A stretch of 64,000 bases of DNA from Theocolax elegans (taxonomy: Eukaryota > Arthropoda > Insecta > Hymenoptera > Cerocephalidae): NCBI GenBank assembly GCA_026168455.1, contig CM047426.1, forward strand, positions 3,899,501 to 3,963,500, written 5' to 3'. The notes beneath the pieces are model-generated. The model worked only from the letters and a program-made list of their open reading frames with translations. It was not told the DNA's origin and did no database searches. The number at the start of each line of letters is the position of its first letter. Within the stretch, counting starts at the first letter, position 1. This document shows positions 47,263 through 59,246 of the stretch, piece by piece. The position numbers and the translations under genes are program-made.

Positions 47263-48170
47263 AAGAAGGACAACGTTGATGTCAATCACTTCTTCCACAA
47301 TGACTACCTCCGAGCTTTTGATTGGTGGATCCAGAACAGCGTGCTTAACTTGCTCTACCTCATCTCTCTCTCTCTCTTTAAGGAATTGTCTGCCCTCCAT
47401 TGCCCGATCTCTGACACTAATCGATCTCTGTTATAAATTTTTTTTTTGTATTATTTTAACGTTGCTCTTTTTATGCTCCCAACACCAGTGTTCAACCACA
47501 ACGCATTATTCAACCACATGGCATTAAGATTAATTAAATTGAGATGAATGAAGATTAAGATATTGGGATAAAGAAGAAAAAAGATCGGACCTGTACAGGG
47601 CCACGTCATTTTTCAAATGCTAAAGAACAAAATTGTTCCAAACAATTCTTTTATGACCTACTATTATAAAGACTCTTTTAAGAGCTATATATTTAATACG
47701 TATGGGAAAAAATCAACTATAAGAAAATCCCGCACGCCATTTGGCAAATTGCCAGTCAGCAATCAAGAGAACAAGAACCACGTATCCAATGAGTGAGAGA
47801 GTTGTTAGCAGAAAGAAGAAAAAGAGAAATACTATTCCAGTCTCGCATCAAGAAGGAGACCAACATCTTGTATCCAAAGAAAGTCTTCCCCATCACGTAC
47901 TGAACATTGATGGAGAAGAGAACCATATCTTAAACAGCTCCTTTCAGAGCTACTTTTTTAACTGGATAAATTTTATTTTTAAAAATATGTAACATCAGCT
48001 CATTTCAGAGCTACTAACCTAACCTTCAAGCCCATGCACGCACGCTTTATTATTGCTTGACATAGTAATAGCAATTTTTACTATGCAACATAGTAAATTT
48101 TAAAATTGTTTTTTGAATTCTTATCCAATATAATTGTAGATTTTTTAATTTCATTCATATTCAAGTATAT
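47263..48170. other. Stretch with no recognised gene
   Basis: Contains a SINE tail fragment (47,457-47,496). The reading frames here are short and unlike any family I know; some may be further debris of the virus-like insertion. Confidence 0.35.
47457..47496 (-). mobile_element. SINE tail fragment
   Basis: TTAACGTTGCTCTTTTTATG followed by CTCCCAACACC matches the tail of the SINE at 6,011. Confidence 0.6.
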
Positions 48171-49114
48171 ATCCCAGGTTTATTATCATACCAATTTTTA
48201 CTTTAAATTTTCTTTCCGTGTAAAAATGTAGATGGCATCATAGTATAATGTTATTTTGATACTTCTACTAGGGTATTGGTCATGTTACATTAACTAATCC
48301 AAATTATAAATAGTGCTTAAAATTATAATGGTAGAATCTTACGGTGATATTTCTATCAGGATGCTAGAATGTAATAGTAACTAAATTGAATACTACCCTA
48401 GTAAAATTTAACATTTGAAAGTTAAATAAAACTCTAATTTTGCTATTAATTAGGCATTTATTGGGTATTTTATGACACTTGGCCAATTTTTGGCTTAAAA
48501 AACGTTACATTTATGGTCAGATGTCTACTAGGGTATATGTATTAAAAAATATTTGACATTGCCTCAGTATATCCCAGGTTTATTATCATACCAATTTTTA
48601 CTTTAAATTTTCTTTCCGTGTAAAAATGTAGATGGCATCATAGTATAATGTTATTTTGATACTTCTACTAGGGTATTGGTCATGTTACATTAACTAAACC
48701 AAATTATAAATAGTGCTTAAAATTATAATGGTAGAATCTTACGGTGATATTTCTATCAGGATGCTAGAATGTAATAGTAACTAAATTGAATACTATCCCT
48801 AGTAAAATTTAACATTTGAAAGTTAAATAAAACTCTAATTTTGCCTATTAATTGGGCATTTATTGGGTATTTTATGACACTTGGCCAATTTTTGGCTTAA
48901 AAAACCGTTACATTTATGGTCAGATTTCTACTAGGGTATATGTATTAAAAATATTTGACATTGCCTCAATAAGAAAATTTTAGTAAAATTTGTAATCAGT
49001 CATAGCCACATCGTATAAATTAAGTTTAACATGCGTGGACTAGAATTCGCTACAATTTAATGATAAAGATTCTAATTGTTCAGTCATTTGGCTGTATGAA
49101 AAAATAGTAGAATT
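48171..49114. repeat. Left 0.94-kb flanking repeat: two 400-bp units plus a tail
   Basis: Units start at ATCCCAGGTTTATTATC (48,171 and 48,571, period exactly 400). Each contains a 138-bp TA-flanked MITE (for example 48,396-48,533, CCCTAGTAAAAT to TCTACTAGGG). The tail ends GAAAAAATAGTAGAATT at the LTR start. The same block is at 61,219-62,163. Confidence 0.92.
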
Positions 49115-50522
49115 TGCGACAATATTAATTGTCGCGAGCTGTGGCGCGAAATTCGGGGAAAGGTTCGACGGTTAAAACAATCCGAGAGAAAAACAACTCT
49201 CGGAAAAATGTTTAACGGTCGCCTTCCCCGTAGAAGAGGCGAAGTGGCGAGGATAGGTTCTTCACTATTGGTCCGACCGATTTCGGGGACCAATAGGGCG
49301 AGGTGTCGGGTTGAGCGATCGGTGCGGCGGCGAAACCGCGACGCCGATAATCGGCGCTCAATAGTCAGTCTGTACTTGCATGCCAAGGCAGAACCTTCGC
49401 TCCATTGCTTCGCCGTGTACTTCGAGTCTCCAGCCATTTTCCCAGGTCACCGTGTCGCGTGTGTCGGGAAGTGCAGTGAGTGAGGAGAATACCAGCCGAA
49501 TCAGCCGTGTCCACCGTCGTCCTTCCTTGGGGTTGAGGAAGGCCTTCCGGGTCGAGTCAGCAGATCGGCCGGCGAGTGTGAGAGTGAGAGAGAGGGACGA
49601 CCGTACGAGTCCAGCCGAGGAAGTCACGGGTCGAGTGGACCTCCCCGTGGCCATCTGTGCCGAATCAGCTTTCAGGGAGCACCAGGAAAGGCCGCCGCTT
49701 TCCCAGGCCGTGTCCAGGGTAAGCATAACCTTTATTCCCAGCGTGCTCGATCGCGAGGTAGGCCGGTTAACTCGGTACAACTCGGTCGTTTCCCCGAGGT
49801 GGTGCCAAGGCAAATTGCCGCCGCGAGAGATAGCGTGTGTGAGAGAGAGAAAGAGAGAGAGAGAGAGAGTGTGTGTGTGAGAGAGAATAGCATCGCGTAC
49901 GGGTTAGTGTAGTGCCGAAGCGGATAGGCTTGTGCGTGTGAGAGAGAGAGAGAAAGAGAGCGAATACGAATATTATTTGCTGTTAGCCGATTGCGGTAAC
50001 GGCAACGTATTCGTGCGCGCAGCATTACGCCGTCCCGAGTAATCGCGTGGGTGAGAGATACACCGAGGAGATAAAGCCGCGCTACCGTGAAACGGCAGAG
50101 CGAGTGGACTCGCCGCCTTTCACCGGTAACGCGTGTGAGCGAGAGGGAGATAGACAGTGTGAGCGTGTGAGAGAGAGAGAGAGAGAGCACGTGTGTGTGT
50201 CGCGGGCGAGAATATTGTCACGACGAGAGTGTATTACCGTTGTAAATACTTAGCGCGCGTGCAATTAAATATTTATTATTTTGTACAAATAAAGAGGGAT
50301 ATATTAAAGATTATTTATTGTTTAATCGGGTGTTATTATTTATTTGCTCGGTAATAATTATACACCTTCCTATCCCGAAGAAGGTGACGCCAGTATCCGG
50401 AATTCCCTCTGGGAATAAAAGCCCGGCGGAAAATCAGTAAGTATAAGTAGACTTACATTCTACGACGCGGAACGGGAAATTTTGTTGCCGATCTTTCGGT
50501 TGGCGCAAAATACCGTGTCGCA
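49115..50522 (+). repeat. 5' LTR of Gypsy-type element 1
   Basis: 1,408 bp bounded by TGCGACA and TGTCGCA, an inverted 7-mer as expected for LTR ends. It contains GA-rich runs and AATAAA at about 50,288. A primer-binding site follows after three bases. No matching 3' LTR exists in the window. Confidence 0.75.
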
Positions 50523-50525
50523 GAT

Positions 50526-50544
50526 TGGCGCCCAACGTGGGGCT
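50526..50544 (+). promoter_or_regulatory. Primer-binding site of element 1 (tRNA-Lys type)
   Basis: TGGCGCCCAACGTGGGGCT is complementary to the 3' end of insect tRNA-Lys(CTT), which ends in ...GGGCGCCA. It lies three bases after the LTR. Confidence 0.8.
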
Positions 50545-50733
50545 ACTGGTTACTGGCAATTAATTATTATTGTGTGGCGCGAAAATTGTGTTAGTTAGTG
50601 CGTACGCGATCGAGCAAAATAATATTATTTTTAATAATATATTGTGTGTGTGGCGACATTGTGTGTTAGCGCGTGTAATACGAGAGCGGTGTTCGGTGAA
50701 AAGGGGCTACACGAGTAATAAACCGGCTCGAGC

Positions 50734-53439
50734 ATGCAAAGCCACATGCAAACAATGCTCGACCTCATGGCGTCCCGAGAACGAAGGACGGTCAAGAGGA
50801 GTGTTTATTTACTCGGTGATGACGCCGTGTATGAGAGCCTACGTGAGCGGTGGTTGCAGCGTAGTGGGGAAATGTCCGTACTGCGTGATCGGTTGTTGCG
50901 CGCTATGCTGCGGGAAATAGAGCCGTCGAACACGCAAATCCCGTGGTTTGAGTGGGATGCCGAAGGAGGGGAGAGTGACAGACCGCGCGGAGACGTAGAG
51001 CCGTCGAGAGAGGGCGAAGGGGTAGATCTCTCGGGTAAAGTGAAGAAGAAGAGGGGGCGGCCGCCTAGAGCAACGGTGGTAAGCACAGGCGACAGCGCTG
51101 CTTGACGAAGCGGCCGGTCCTCTCGAGTCGAGCGAGGGGAGGGGAGGGGGTAAGCAGTCCCCCCGCACACCGTCGGCTGGTTATGCGTTAATGCAGCCGC
51201 AACAGGTAGCAGTCCCCGTGGCCACGTGCGAGAGTGAGCCGTACACGTGGCGAGAGCGTGATGAGTACGTGCCGGTGGGAGAGGGAGCGCTCAGGCTACC
51301 CCCCACAACAACCACCACTACTGTTTCCAGCGCGCGCACCGAAAGGTCGCCGCCGGACTAATTGCATTTGGTAGGCACGTAGCATCTACCGAGACGACCT
51401 CCAGCTTTCTCACATCTGGGCCGAGAGTAACGGTTCGGGAAGAGTTAACCGAGGTTCTTCGGCAAAACCCCGCCGAGTGGGAATATATTTCCCGGCGAGT
51501 GACGAGTGGCGTTGGTGCCAGTGCCGCTCCGAGAGTATGTGAGCAACGGCACGGGGGTGACAGAGCGGGAGGCTAGGGGGGAGGAACATCGTTCCCCAAC
51601 CTTGGCAACACCGCCGTAGACAAGCACCGGCTTGCGAAGCGGCGGAGGAATGGTTTACTCCGACGCAGTTTGACAGGAGTGGGGGGAGAGTGTCTCCTCA
51701 ATCCCCGTCGAGCGCAAGCAGGTCTACCGATGTGTCCTCGCGGGTGAGTGAATCGCGGCAGTACCAGCGCGAATTAGAGGCGGCAAATCGCGGGCTCGCG
51801 GAGTTATCGCACCGCGATAGTGAAAAACGGGTACGCCGCGAGAAGCCAACGAGCCGGCGTGGTTCGGTTGCTGGATCATGGGGGAGCGAGAGTGCTCCCC
51901 GGTTTAGCGACCGAACGAGTAGTGAGAGTGAGACAGACGACGGGTGGTGCGAGCGCCCACGTGCGAAGCGGCGCAAACCCCGTCGGGAGCTGTCTGCTGT
52001 GGCGAGCGGAGAGGAGTCGGGGGAGGTGGCGCCTCGTGTGAGTGACACGCGCGCCAAGGAGTTATCCCCACCTCGGTCCGTTAGGAGCTCCAAGCGGACT
52101 GAGGAGGACAAGTCCCGACTTGTGCGCCTCCTGAAGGATTGGGGTTTAAGCTTCAGTGGCGAGGGGAAACCGGAGGAAGCGGAAGATTTTTGCGATCAGC
52201 TGAACGATTGCCGCTCGGGATCGACTGCGTCCCCGACTGTTTGGATGCATGCACTGCATTGCATTTTCAAAAAGCGGGCGGCGCGCTGGTTTCGAACGGT
52301 GAAACCGGAGCTGCGCTCATGGACCGATTTCGAGCGGGAATTCCGAAATCAGTTTGTGAGGAGATACGATAGCGGTGATCTTTACGAAGATCTTTTACGC
52401 CGCACGCAAGGTAAAGGAGGAAAGCGTGAACTCCTATATACTGAGCGTTAAGTATCTCCTCTCCCGCTTCACTCATCCCCCGCGGAGTGAAGAAGTGGTG
52501 CGGATAGTTTACCGTAACCTACACCCGGACTATCGCCGCGCAATGAGCGGACCGCGTGGTAATGGATCTCCGTGACATTGAGCGGTACGGACGACGGTTT
52601 GAACGTCAAAAGACGCTCGACAGTCGATACGTACCGCCCCCGCCGGCCGAGGAAAATGCATCTGCCGGGTGCGGCTTGTCCGACGGCGCCAAAGGCGAAG
52701 GTTGCGGCGGTAACGGTAAAATCTGGCAACCGAGAGCAAGAGTAAGAGCGCGCGCAAAGAAAAGGCCGAGCCGAGTCGAGTTGACTGCAACGACAAGAAG
52801 TCGAAGCAGTCGAAGAAAAAGAAGAAAAAGGCCGTGGCGACGGATAGTGACTCGAGTGCAAGTCAATCCTCGCGTGAGAGTGAGAGAGCGCGCGTTGCCG
52901 AGTTAAATGCTAAGGGAGCCCCACGTGTGAATCAGCCGAGAGCGAACGGTGGTGCCAAAGCACAACCGTCGTACGCGCACGTGGCGGCGCGTTGGTCCCC
53001 ACAGCAAGCGGGGAAACCCGTGCGAGAGCAACATGGCTACCGAGCGTCTGCTTCGGCTGGCTATAGCCGGCCTGGAGGCGGGAGCTCGGGTCCGACGGCA
53101 CGCCCGCGCACCCCGCCGCAAGGTGGCGAGTTCGTAGGCGCTTGCTATACGTGTCAAGCGGTAGGTCACCGTGCGTCGGAGTGCCCGGAGATCGTGTGTT
53201 TTAAATGCCGGGGAAAAGGCCATACCGCTCGAGAGTGTCCTTCTATAAAGAAAGTGACGAGTGTATCGTGCCAATTGTGTAACGCACCGGGAGTCACCGC
53301 CCGTGATTGTGTGAATCGGGAATGCCCGGCTTATTCTATCCGGCGGGAAACGGGCGGGCGGGGGAGCAGAGAAAGTAAAATCTCTGTTTCCCCTGGCGAG
53401 CCGTGGCGTCAAACAACTGACAGTGCGGGAGGAGGGTGA
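50734..53439 (+). pseudogene. gag: Gag of Gypsy-type element 1, frameshifted
   Basis: Starts with a SAP-like N-terminal segment (LRDRLLRAM, IPWFEWDAEG) homologous to the Gag of element 2. The capsid-type domain at about 52,110-52,560 carries LLKDWGLSFSGEG, ARWFRTVKPELRSW and YRNLHPDYRRAM. Then comes DSRYVPPPP and, near the C-terminus, two CCHC knuckles (CYTCQAVGHRASEC, CFKCRGKGHTAREC) and a third with Val for His (CQLCNAPGVTARDC). The frame breaks near 51,100, 52,415, 52,555 and 52,680, so it is dead. Codons are GC-rich, unlike element 2. Confidence 0.85.
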
Positions 53440-54682
53440 CGTTGCGCGCCCCGAGGATGTGTGACAGGCGCGCGTGCGAAAAGCGGGAAAAGCGTGGTGA
53501 GGCCGAGTCGGGCCGAGTAGACGAGAGAGCCGAGAGGGGGGAGCGGCGCAGCCGAACTGAGCCGAGTGAAAACCCGGTTAATACCGAGGAGGCTCGTTTG
53601 GCCGATATTGAGAAGCGCTTGAGTATCGAGCATGGGCGCGCGGTGGAAGAAGCGCGTCGGCTGCTTGCGAAAAATGCAGCGAGGGAGGGAAAGCGAGTTA
53701 TTCCCTCGAGTGTATGGGGAGAACCCATTCGGGCCTTGACAAGTGGGGAGCCGCGAGATCAAGGTCGTGTGTTGCCGAAAGGTGATGAGGAGGGAGCCAA
53801 GCCGTGCGCTGATCGAGAGGATCGGCGGCGCGAGCGTGTGGTGACGGATGACCCGGAAAGCGAGGAGGAAGTTATCGTTTCAGGTGTTCAAACCGAAAAC
53901 CGTAACTTTCTTTGCATCGAAATGGGAGGGGAAAAATACAAAGCTCTCCTCGATCCCGGTGCAACTCGCTCGTTCGTCGGCCCGCGAGTGGCGGAACGGT
54001 ATTCGAGTCGTCTGGCGCCGAGTCGCTCTCTGTTTCGTACAGCTACGGGCAAAATGAACCGTATGCTCGGAACATTGAGAGCGACCGTGACAATCGATAA
54101 TTTGTCGGAGGTTATCGAGTTTTGTGCTGCACCGTCCCTCGAACACGACGTAATCCTGGGAATGGATTTCGGTCAAGTGTTCGATATCGACGTGCGGTTG
54201 GGACGTGGTGTTTGGCGTTTGAACGACGGCGAATGGCACGAGTTCTTACGTCCAGACGGGAAGGCGGAGAGGGCGTATGTTTTCGCCGAGTGCGCCGGTA
54301 TTTCGGAGTTAGAGAAAACCGAGCGCGAGCGTGTTAGCGAGCTCGTGGAGCGGGTTTTGAGCCGACAAGCGACAGATGTTCCCGGGGTCACGCACCTCGC
54401 GGAACATCATATCGTGGTGACAGATCTCACTCCAATTCGTCACAAAATCCGGCGGATGTCTCCGCGGATGCTGGAGGTGGCGACGGAGGAGGTTGAACGG
54501 CTGTTCAATGAGGGAATCATTGAACGGTCGGCGAGTGACTACAGTAGCGCGCCCGTCCTTGTGAAAAAGCAGGACGGGACGTACCGCTTCTGTGTCGACT
54601 ATCGCGACTTGAATCGAGTCACAAGGAAGGATGAGCATCCTATTCCTAATATGGACTCGATTTTAGACAAGTTGCGAAAGTC
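53436..54682 (+). pseudogene. pol: Pol of element 1: protease and start of reverse transcriptase, truncated
   Basis: One long open frame overlaps the end of gag, implying a frameshift for Gag-Pol. The protease lies around residue 170 and has LLDPGATRSFVG, with Pro where Ser or Thr is normal in the catalytic D-S/T-G triad. The Gypsy reverse transcriptase begins with MSPRMLEVATEEVERLF, SSAPVLVKKQDG and RFCVDYRDLNRVT and ends abruptly at MDSILDKLRK, before the catalytic FADD block. RNase H and integrase are absent. At 54,683 the sequence turns into the antisense of element 2. Confidence 0.88.
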
Positions 54683-55866
54683 AATACAGAATCGAATGGA
54701 GCCATCGGATTTGCGGACAAGAACTGGTGCACTACTCCAATCACTGGCTGATCTCTCAATCACACCTAACTTCAGCATCTTCTTAACTTCTTCCTGAGCC
54801 ACCTCCAGCATCTTGGGAGACATCCTCCTCGTACGATGCTTGACTGGGGAGGCATTCTGCACATCAATAGAATGCTCCGTCCAATCAGTCATTCCCAACT
54901 TCTCCGGATTATACTCAGGAATCAGCCTCTGCACCAATTCTTGTACTCGAGCCCTCTGATTATCCTGCAATTCGGATATACCAGAGCACTCACCATGGAT
55001 ATTCGACGACTGCCTTTCAGCATTATCGTCGAATGTTCTCCATTTCCCTTCGCTAACTCTCCATTGATTCCGTCCCAATCGAACATCGAAATCAAAGGCC
55101 TTGCCAAAATCCATCCCAAGTAACATGTCAGTGTCTAAATCACTGACTACGTTGCAATGGATTTGGCCCACCTGACCGTCAACTTCTAACATGATGTCGA
55201 TTGTCCCCACCGCACTAACTGTACCACCACTAAAATTTCTAAGTACCGAATTATTAGTTCTAATTCTACTCTTGTACCGCTGCGCTAATTTTAGACCCAA
55301 CTAAAGACAACGTAGACCCGGAATCGATCAAAGCCCTATACGTAATTCCTCCTAATTCGACGTTAAGAAATTTACGATTATCCTGCATTAATCATAGGAG
55401 ATTCCCTGTCTAGTTCCCTCCTCAATTGATGGATCTGGTGTCTCTTTGTTACGAGAAAAGATTTCCGAATTCGTAACATTAGATTCCGTTGATTCTAACC
55501 CCAATAGAATATCAACCCCCTGATTAATTATATTTAATCTTGAATAATCTAAATTCTCTTCCCGATTACTAAATCTTTTCTCGTTAACCTGAGTCCCGCC
55601 ACCATCAATTGATTTCCTAGCTGGCCTAACCTTCTCTGAAACTCGCACCATAGATTCTGACTTCCCTACGTTACCTCACTATTAGGATTAGGAACAGATG
55701 AATCCGAATCGCGATCTAATCTCACTACCTCAGGGAGCACCCCCTCCGTACTAACCTGAGTTTCCCTATCACCCTCCGTACTAACATGCTTTCGTTTGTT
55801 ACCCTCCGCACTACGATCAGACACGTCCCTAATAATTTCCTCGACTAACTTCACCTGTTTAGACAC
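54676..55866 (-). pseudogene. pol: Pol of element 2: linker, protease and start of reverse transcriptase, broken
   Basis: On the minus strand: a Glu/Ser-rich linker (55,866-55,388) with stops, an aspartic protease with normal IDSGSTLSLVG (about 55,330-55,300) followed by a frameshift, then LLGMDFGKAFDFDVRLG and the reverse transcriptase start MSPKMLEVAQEEV, SSAPVLVRKSDG and IRFCIDF, where it is cut at the junction. Catalytic RT residues, RNase H and integrase are missing. Confidence 0.85.
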
Positions 55867-55898
55867 GTCCCTAATAACTTTATCTATATCGGTCCGTT

Positions 55899-58238
55899 TT
55901 AATGTTTGTCGAGAGTCAGAGGACCTGTCTGTGCTCTCGCTTGCCCGTTTCCCAAAAAATTCCGGAATTCTTTACAATTCGGACAATTTTTAAATGTGAC
56001 ACCCACCTTGTCGCAGACTTGACAGTGAATGTCCGGCACCTTCATCAACGGGCAATCCTTTATATGATGGCCCGTTTCCCGGCACCGAAAACATTTCCTA
56101 TCCGGGCATTCCGCACTTCGATGTCCAACTCTCTGACAATTAAAACAAGGACCGTGAAATTCCCTACTACGGTTGTTTGTACTCGGCCTAATATTGTCCC
56201 TACGATCAGTAACTCGAAAAGGCTTAACTCTGCTCGGAGACGGAGGAGTAGCCGCTACACTGGCATAAGTCACTCGACTATCTACCATTTTTCCCACCTT
56301 CTTCTCGGTTTTCGCTATCGCCGCAGAAGATGGTTTAATCTCACTACTCGTCTTCTTTTGAACCATCCTCTGATCTTTATCCGATCCAGAGGACGATTTC
56401 ATCATTTTCTGGTTGTGTTTCTTATCTACGTTAACCTCCGGACTCTTAATTTCCGCCTTTGCCACCTTGCCCTTCGAAGTGGCCCCTTTAAAAGCCGCCT
56501 CTGGAATCCACATCTTCTCCTTTGGCGGTGGCGGAACATAGCGACTGTCTAACTCCTTCCTTCTCTCGAATTTTCGTCCCCACTTCTCAATATCGTCTAA
56601 CGTGTCCAGATATTCATCTTCCATGGCCCTCCGATATTCCGGCAATAAATTGCGGAAAATCATCGGAACCAGTTGATAATCTGGCAGTGGTCTCCGTAAA
56701 TGCCCTACTATCAAACGGATGCAGGAGAGATACTCCGCAATCCCTTCACCTTTGGCCTGAGTACGGCGTCTCAACTCCATCAAGATGTCCTCACGATCCA
56801 GGATTCCTAGGAAGCGATGTCTAAACGCTTTCTTAAATTCCTTCCAGGAATTAATCTGGTCCTTCACTGACCGGTACCAACGCACAGCCATCTTGGACAT
56901 CGTACAAGGAATCGCACTCAAAAATTCGCGATCCGTGTACGCCGTACTCTCGAAGCAATCCTCCAGTTGCGCAAGATATTCTTCCGGTCCCTCCTTGCCT
57001 TCACCAGAGAACTGAATCCGCCAGCCTTGGAGTAGTTTGACACACTCAGTACTTCTGCGTGTGTCAACCGCCTCCCTACGGCCAACGCGGTTCCTGGTGA
57101 CCCTACGAACAGCGGAACCATCCGATTCTCGCGCACCGGAATCGGAATCTTCGTCCCTTCTCCCTACACGCCCTACTGCAGCCTTTCTGGTCTTTTTTCT
57201 AGATTTCCTCCTGGATTTACACAATTCCTCCTCCGAACTGCAATCGGTATCTGAAACTCCATTCGTCTTCCCTCCGCTCTTCTTTGGCCGATTTCCATTG
57301 CTAAACCCTAATTGGACGGGTTGTAACAATGTTTGGTTCTGAGGAGTCTCGTTTTGTGAATCAGGAGTAATTTCTGTCCACAACTTACCCTGATCTCCCA
57401 ATTTCCGAATTGTGATCATTGAGTCTCTTTGCTTACGCGACTGTTCTAACAACGAGTCGCGTATTTCATGATAATTACGAACTTCTTGTTCGTTCTCATC
57501 ACATACTACCCTACGCTCCCTATTTTCTCTAACATCCCTACTCGTATCTTCGCCCGACGGTCCCGACTTTTGCGCTACATTTAAATTAGCTAACTTTTGA
57601 TCTATGATCGCTGATAATGAGATCTTTAGCTGTTCCCCAAGGATCTCTCGAACGACATCCGTAATCAAATGTTTCATCCTGGCCAAGTCTTCATCTTCAC
57701 TCTGCACTGGAGTCGGATCTCGTGGCCGAACAAATTCACCAGACACAGATGGGATCGGCTGACTCGACGGATTGGATGATTCCCCGACCACGGACATCAT
57801 CGCTCGAGAATCCCTTGGTGGAGTAACACTGGTCTTCGTTGACTTCATATCTCTGACAGATTTTTCGGACACCTTTGACTTGTTCGTCACTCTCTTGGGT
57901 CTACCTACTCTCTTGCTCGTATCAGTCGCCGAACCTTCATCAGAAGCCTCCGTGATGGACTGGATTGCACTCGTCTCAGGATTATTATCCTGTGACTCAC
58001 GAGGACTCTCCTCGTCTTCCGCAAACCAGGGAATTCCTGCTTCTGGTGCCAATTTCTTCATATCAGCTCTCAATAATCGCTCTTTTAGTATACCCAACGT
58101 CCCAACTACGCTAAGTCCCCTCGATTTTAATTCATCCGTTACCGCTTTCTGAGACATCGCATTAATCGTGATGTTCATTTTCTGCATTTCCCGATTTTCC
58201 CCTAATAACCTCTTCATGGCTTCTTTGTACGAGTTCAT
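55899..58238 (-). CDS. gag: Gag polyprotein of Gypsy-type element 2, intact
   Basis: 779 residues from a true ATG (MNSYKEAMKRLLGENREMQK). A SAP-like motif sits at about residues 50-85 (ELKSRGLSVVGTLGILKERL). A long charged linker follows. The capsid domain is at about residues 400-570 (LLQGWRIQFSGEGKEGPEEY, WYRSVKDQINSWKEF, FRNLLPEYRRAM, DSRYVPPPP). CCHC knuckles from about residue 695 are CFNCQRVGHRSAEC and CFRCRETGHHIKDC, plus a third, CQVCDKVGVTFKNC, with Val for His. It would form the particle and bind the element RNA. No frameshift is seen, so it is younger or better kept than the element 1 copy, from which it is well diverged. Confidence 0.9.
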   Translation of the reverse strand: MNSYKEAMKRLLGENREMQKMNITINAMSQKAVTDELKSRGLSVVGTLGILKERLLRADMKKLAPEAGIPWFAEDEESPRESQDNNPETSAIQSITEASDEGSATDTSKRVGRPKRVTNKSKVSEKSVRDMKSTKTSVTPPRDSRAMMSVVGESSNPSSQPIPSVSGEFVRPRDPTPVQSEDEDLARMKHLITDVVREILGEQLKISLSAIIDQKLANLNVAQKSGPSGEDTSRDVRENRERRVVCDENEQEVRNYHEIRDSLLEQSRKQRDSMITIRKLGDQGKLWTEITPDSQNETPQNQTLLQPVQLGFSNGNRPKKSGGKTNGVSDTDCSSEEELCKSRRKSRKKTRKAAVGRVGRRDEDSDSGARESDGSAVRRVTRNRVGRREAVDTRRSTECVKLLQGWRIQFSGEGKEGPEEYLAQLEDCFESTAYTDREFLSAIPCTMSKMAVRWYRSVKDQINSWKEFKKAFRHRFLGILDREDILMELRRRTQAKGEGIAEYLSCIRLIVGHLRRPLPDYQLVPMIFRNLLPEYRRAMEDEYLDTLDDIEKWGRKFERRKELDSRYVPPPPKEKMWIPEAAFKGATSKGKVAKAEIKSPEVNVDKKHNQKMMKSSSGSDKDQRMVQKKTSSEIKPSSAAIAKTEKKVGKMVDSRVTYASVAATPPSPSRVKPFRVTDRRDNIRPSTNNRSREFHGPCFNCQRVGHRSAECPDRKCFRCRETGHHIKDCPLMKVPDIHCQVCDKVGVTFKNCPNCKEFRNFLGNGQARAQTGPLTLDKH

Positions 58239-59225
58239 CGCGAAAAATTGTTAAAAGAAACAAAAATTAAAATAAACCCTACTAAATAAGAAACCTCAGC
58301 AAAGCTAGTTTGGGAAAATATAATACAAAAAATGCTAAAGCTGTAACGCGAACCGTGTACACGTGTCGGACGTAAAGGGACCCGAATTTCACTCGTGCCA
58401 AATAAAGGGAATATAATAAATAATAAATAAAATAAAATATTGATATTATATTATTCTGGAGATTACCTTCCTTGAATCTTCCTACAAAAGGGGAAAAAAC
58501 AAAATAAGGGAAAATATATATCCAAAACGTTATCACCTCCGGTTGCTCACTTTGGCCCTTTGCCAATATGGATGCTTGGAAAGAATAAAAATGAATAAAT
58601 AATTAAATTCCCTTAGGTTTCTCCGCTACTAAATACTCTGTCCAAACCTGAAAACGCGAATCCCAAAATCGACCCGAATTCCAGATAAAACTACTACACC
58701 ACCCAAAAGAAAAATAAATTACTATAATCCCCACTGAAATAAATAATAAACACACGCACAAAATAATAAATAAAATAAATAAATAATAAAATAATAATTT
58801 ATATAATTGGGGATATACTCGGCACGAGTGAAACCACAACACACACTAAATATAACTGCCGCAATGATTGAGGATTGTCTTTACAATCCTGATTCAAAGC
58901 AACAAAAATTGACAGCAGCCCACAAAAAGCGCTTGTCGTCACAATAAAAATAGGGAAAATAACATATATTTATCAAATAAATAAATAAATGATCACACAC
59001 AAAAGTCCTCACTAACGTTGGTCAAACGGACACTACTATTCAAAAAAATTTCGATTTTCAGACACAAAATGGCCACCAAAACCGACGCCAACTAAAATTA
59101 AAATGGCGAATCCGTGCGTCTTCTCAAATAAAAACCCACTCAACACGGAATTCACTACTCCCGAATAAACCCTACGGATACAATTATTGGAGCCAAGGAA
59201 TTTTAAAATAGTTAAAAATTCAACA
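58239..59225 (-). other. Untranslated leader of element 2
   Basis: About 1 kb between the primer-binding site and the gag ATG, AT-rich, without open frames of note. Such leaders usually hold the packaging signal. Confidence 0.55.
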
Positions 59226-59245
59226 GAGCCCCACGTTGGGCGCCA
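59226..59245 (-). promoter_or_regulatory. Primer-binding site of element 2 (tRNA-Lys type)
   Basis: On the minus strand TGGCGCCCAACGTGGGGCTC, the same primer complement as in element 1, one base after the LTR end CGTCGCA. Confidence 0.82.
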
Positions 59246-59246
59246 A

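Noticed and set aside
49208..50253. Several long frames on both strands in the LTR of element 1
   Set aside because: They follow from high GC content in an LTR; none shows a domain, and they overlap one another.
50805..53412. Long minus-strand frames opposite gag of element 1
   Set aside because: They are shadows of the plus-strand gag, which carries the recognisable capsid and zinc-knuckle motifs.
55902..58152. Plus-strand frames opposite gag of element 2
   Set aside because: They are shadows of the intact minus-strand gag.
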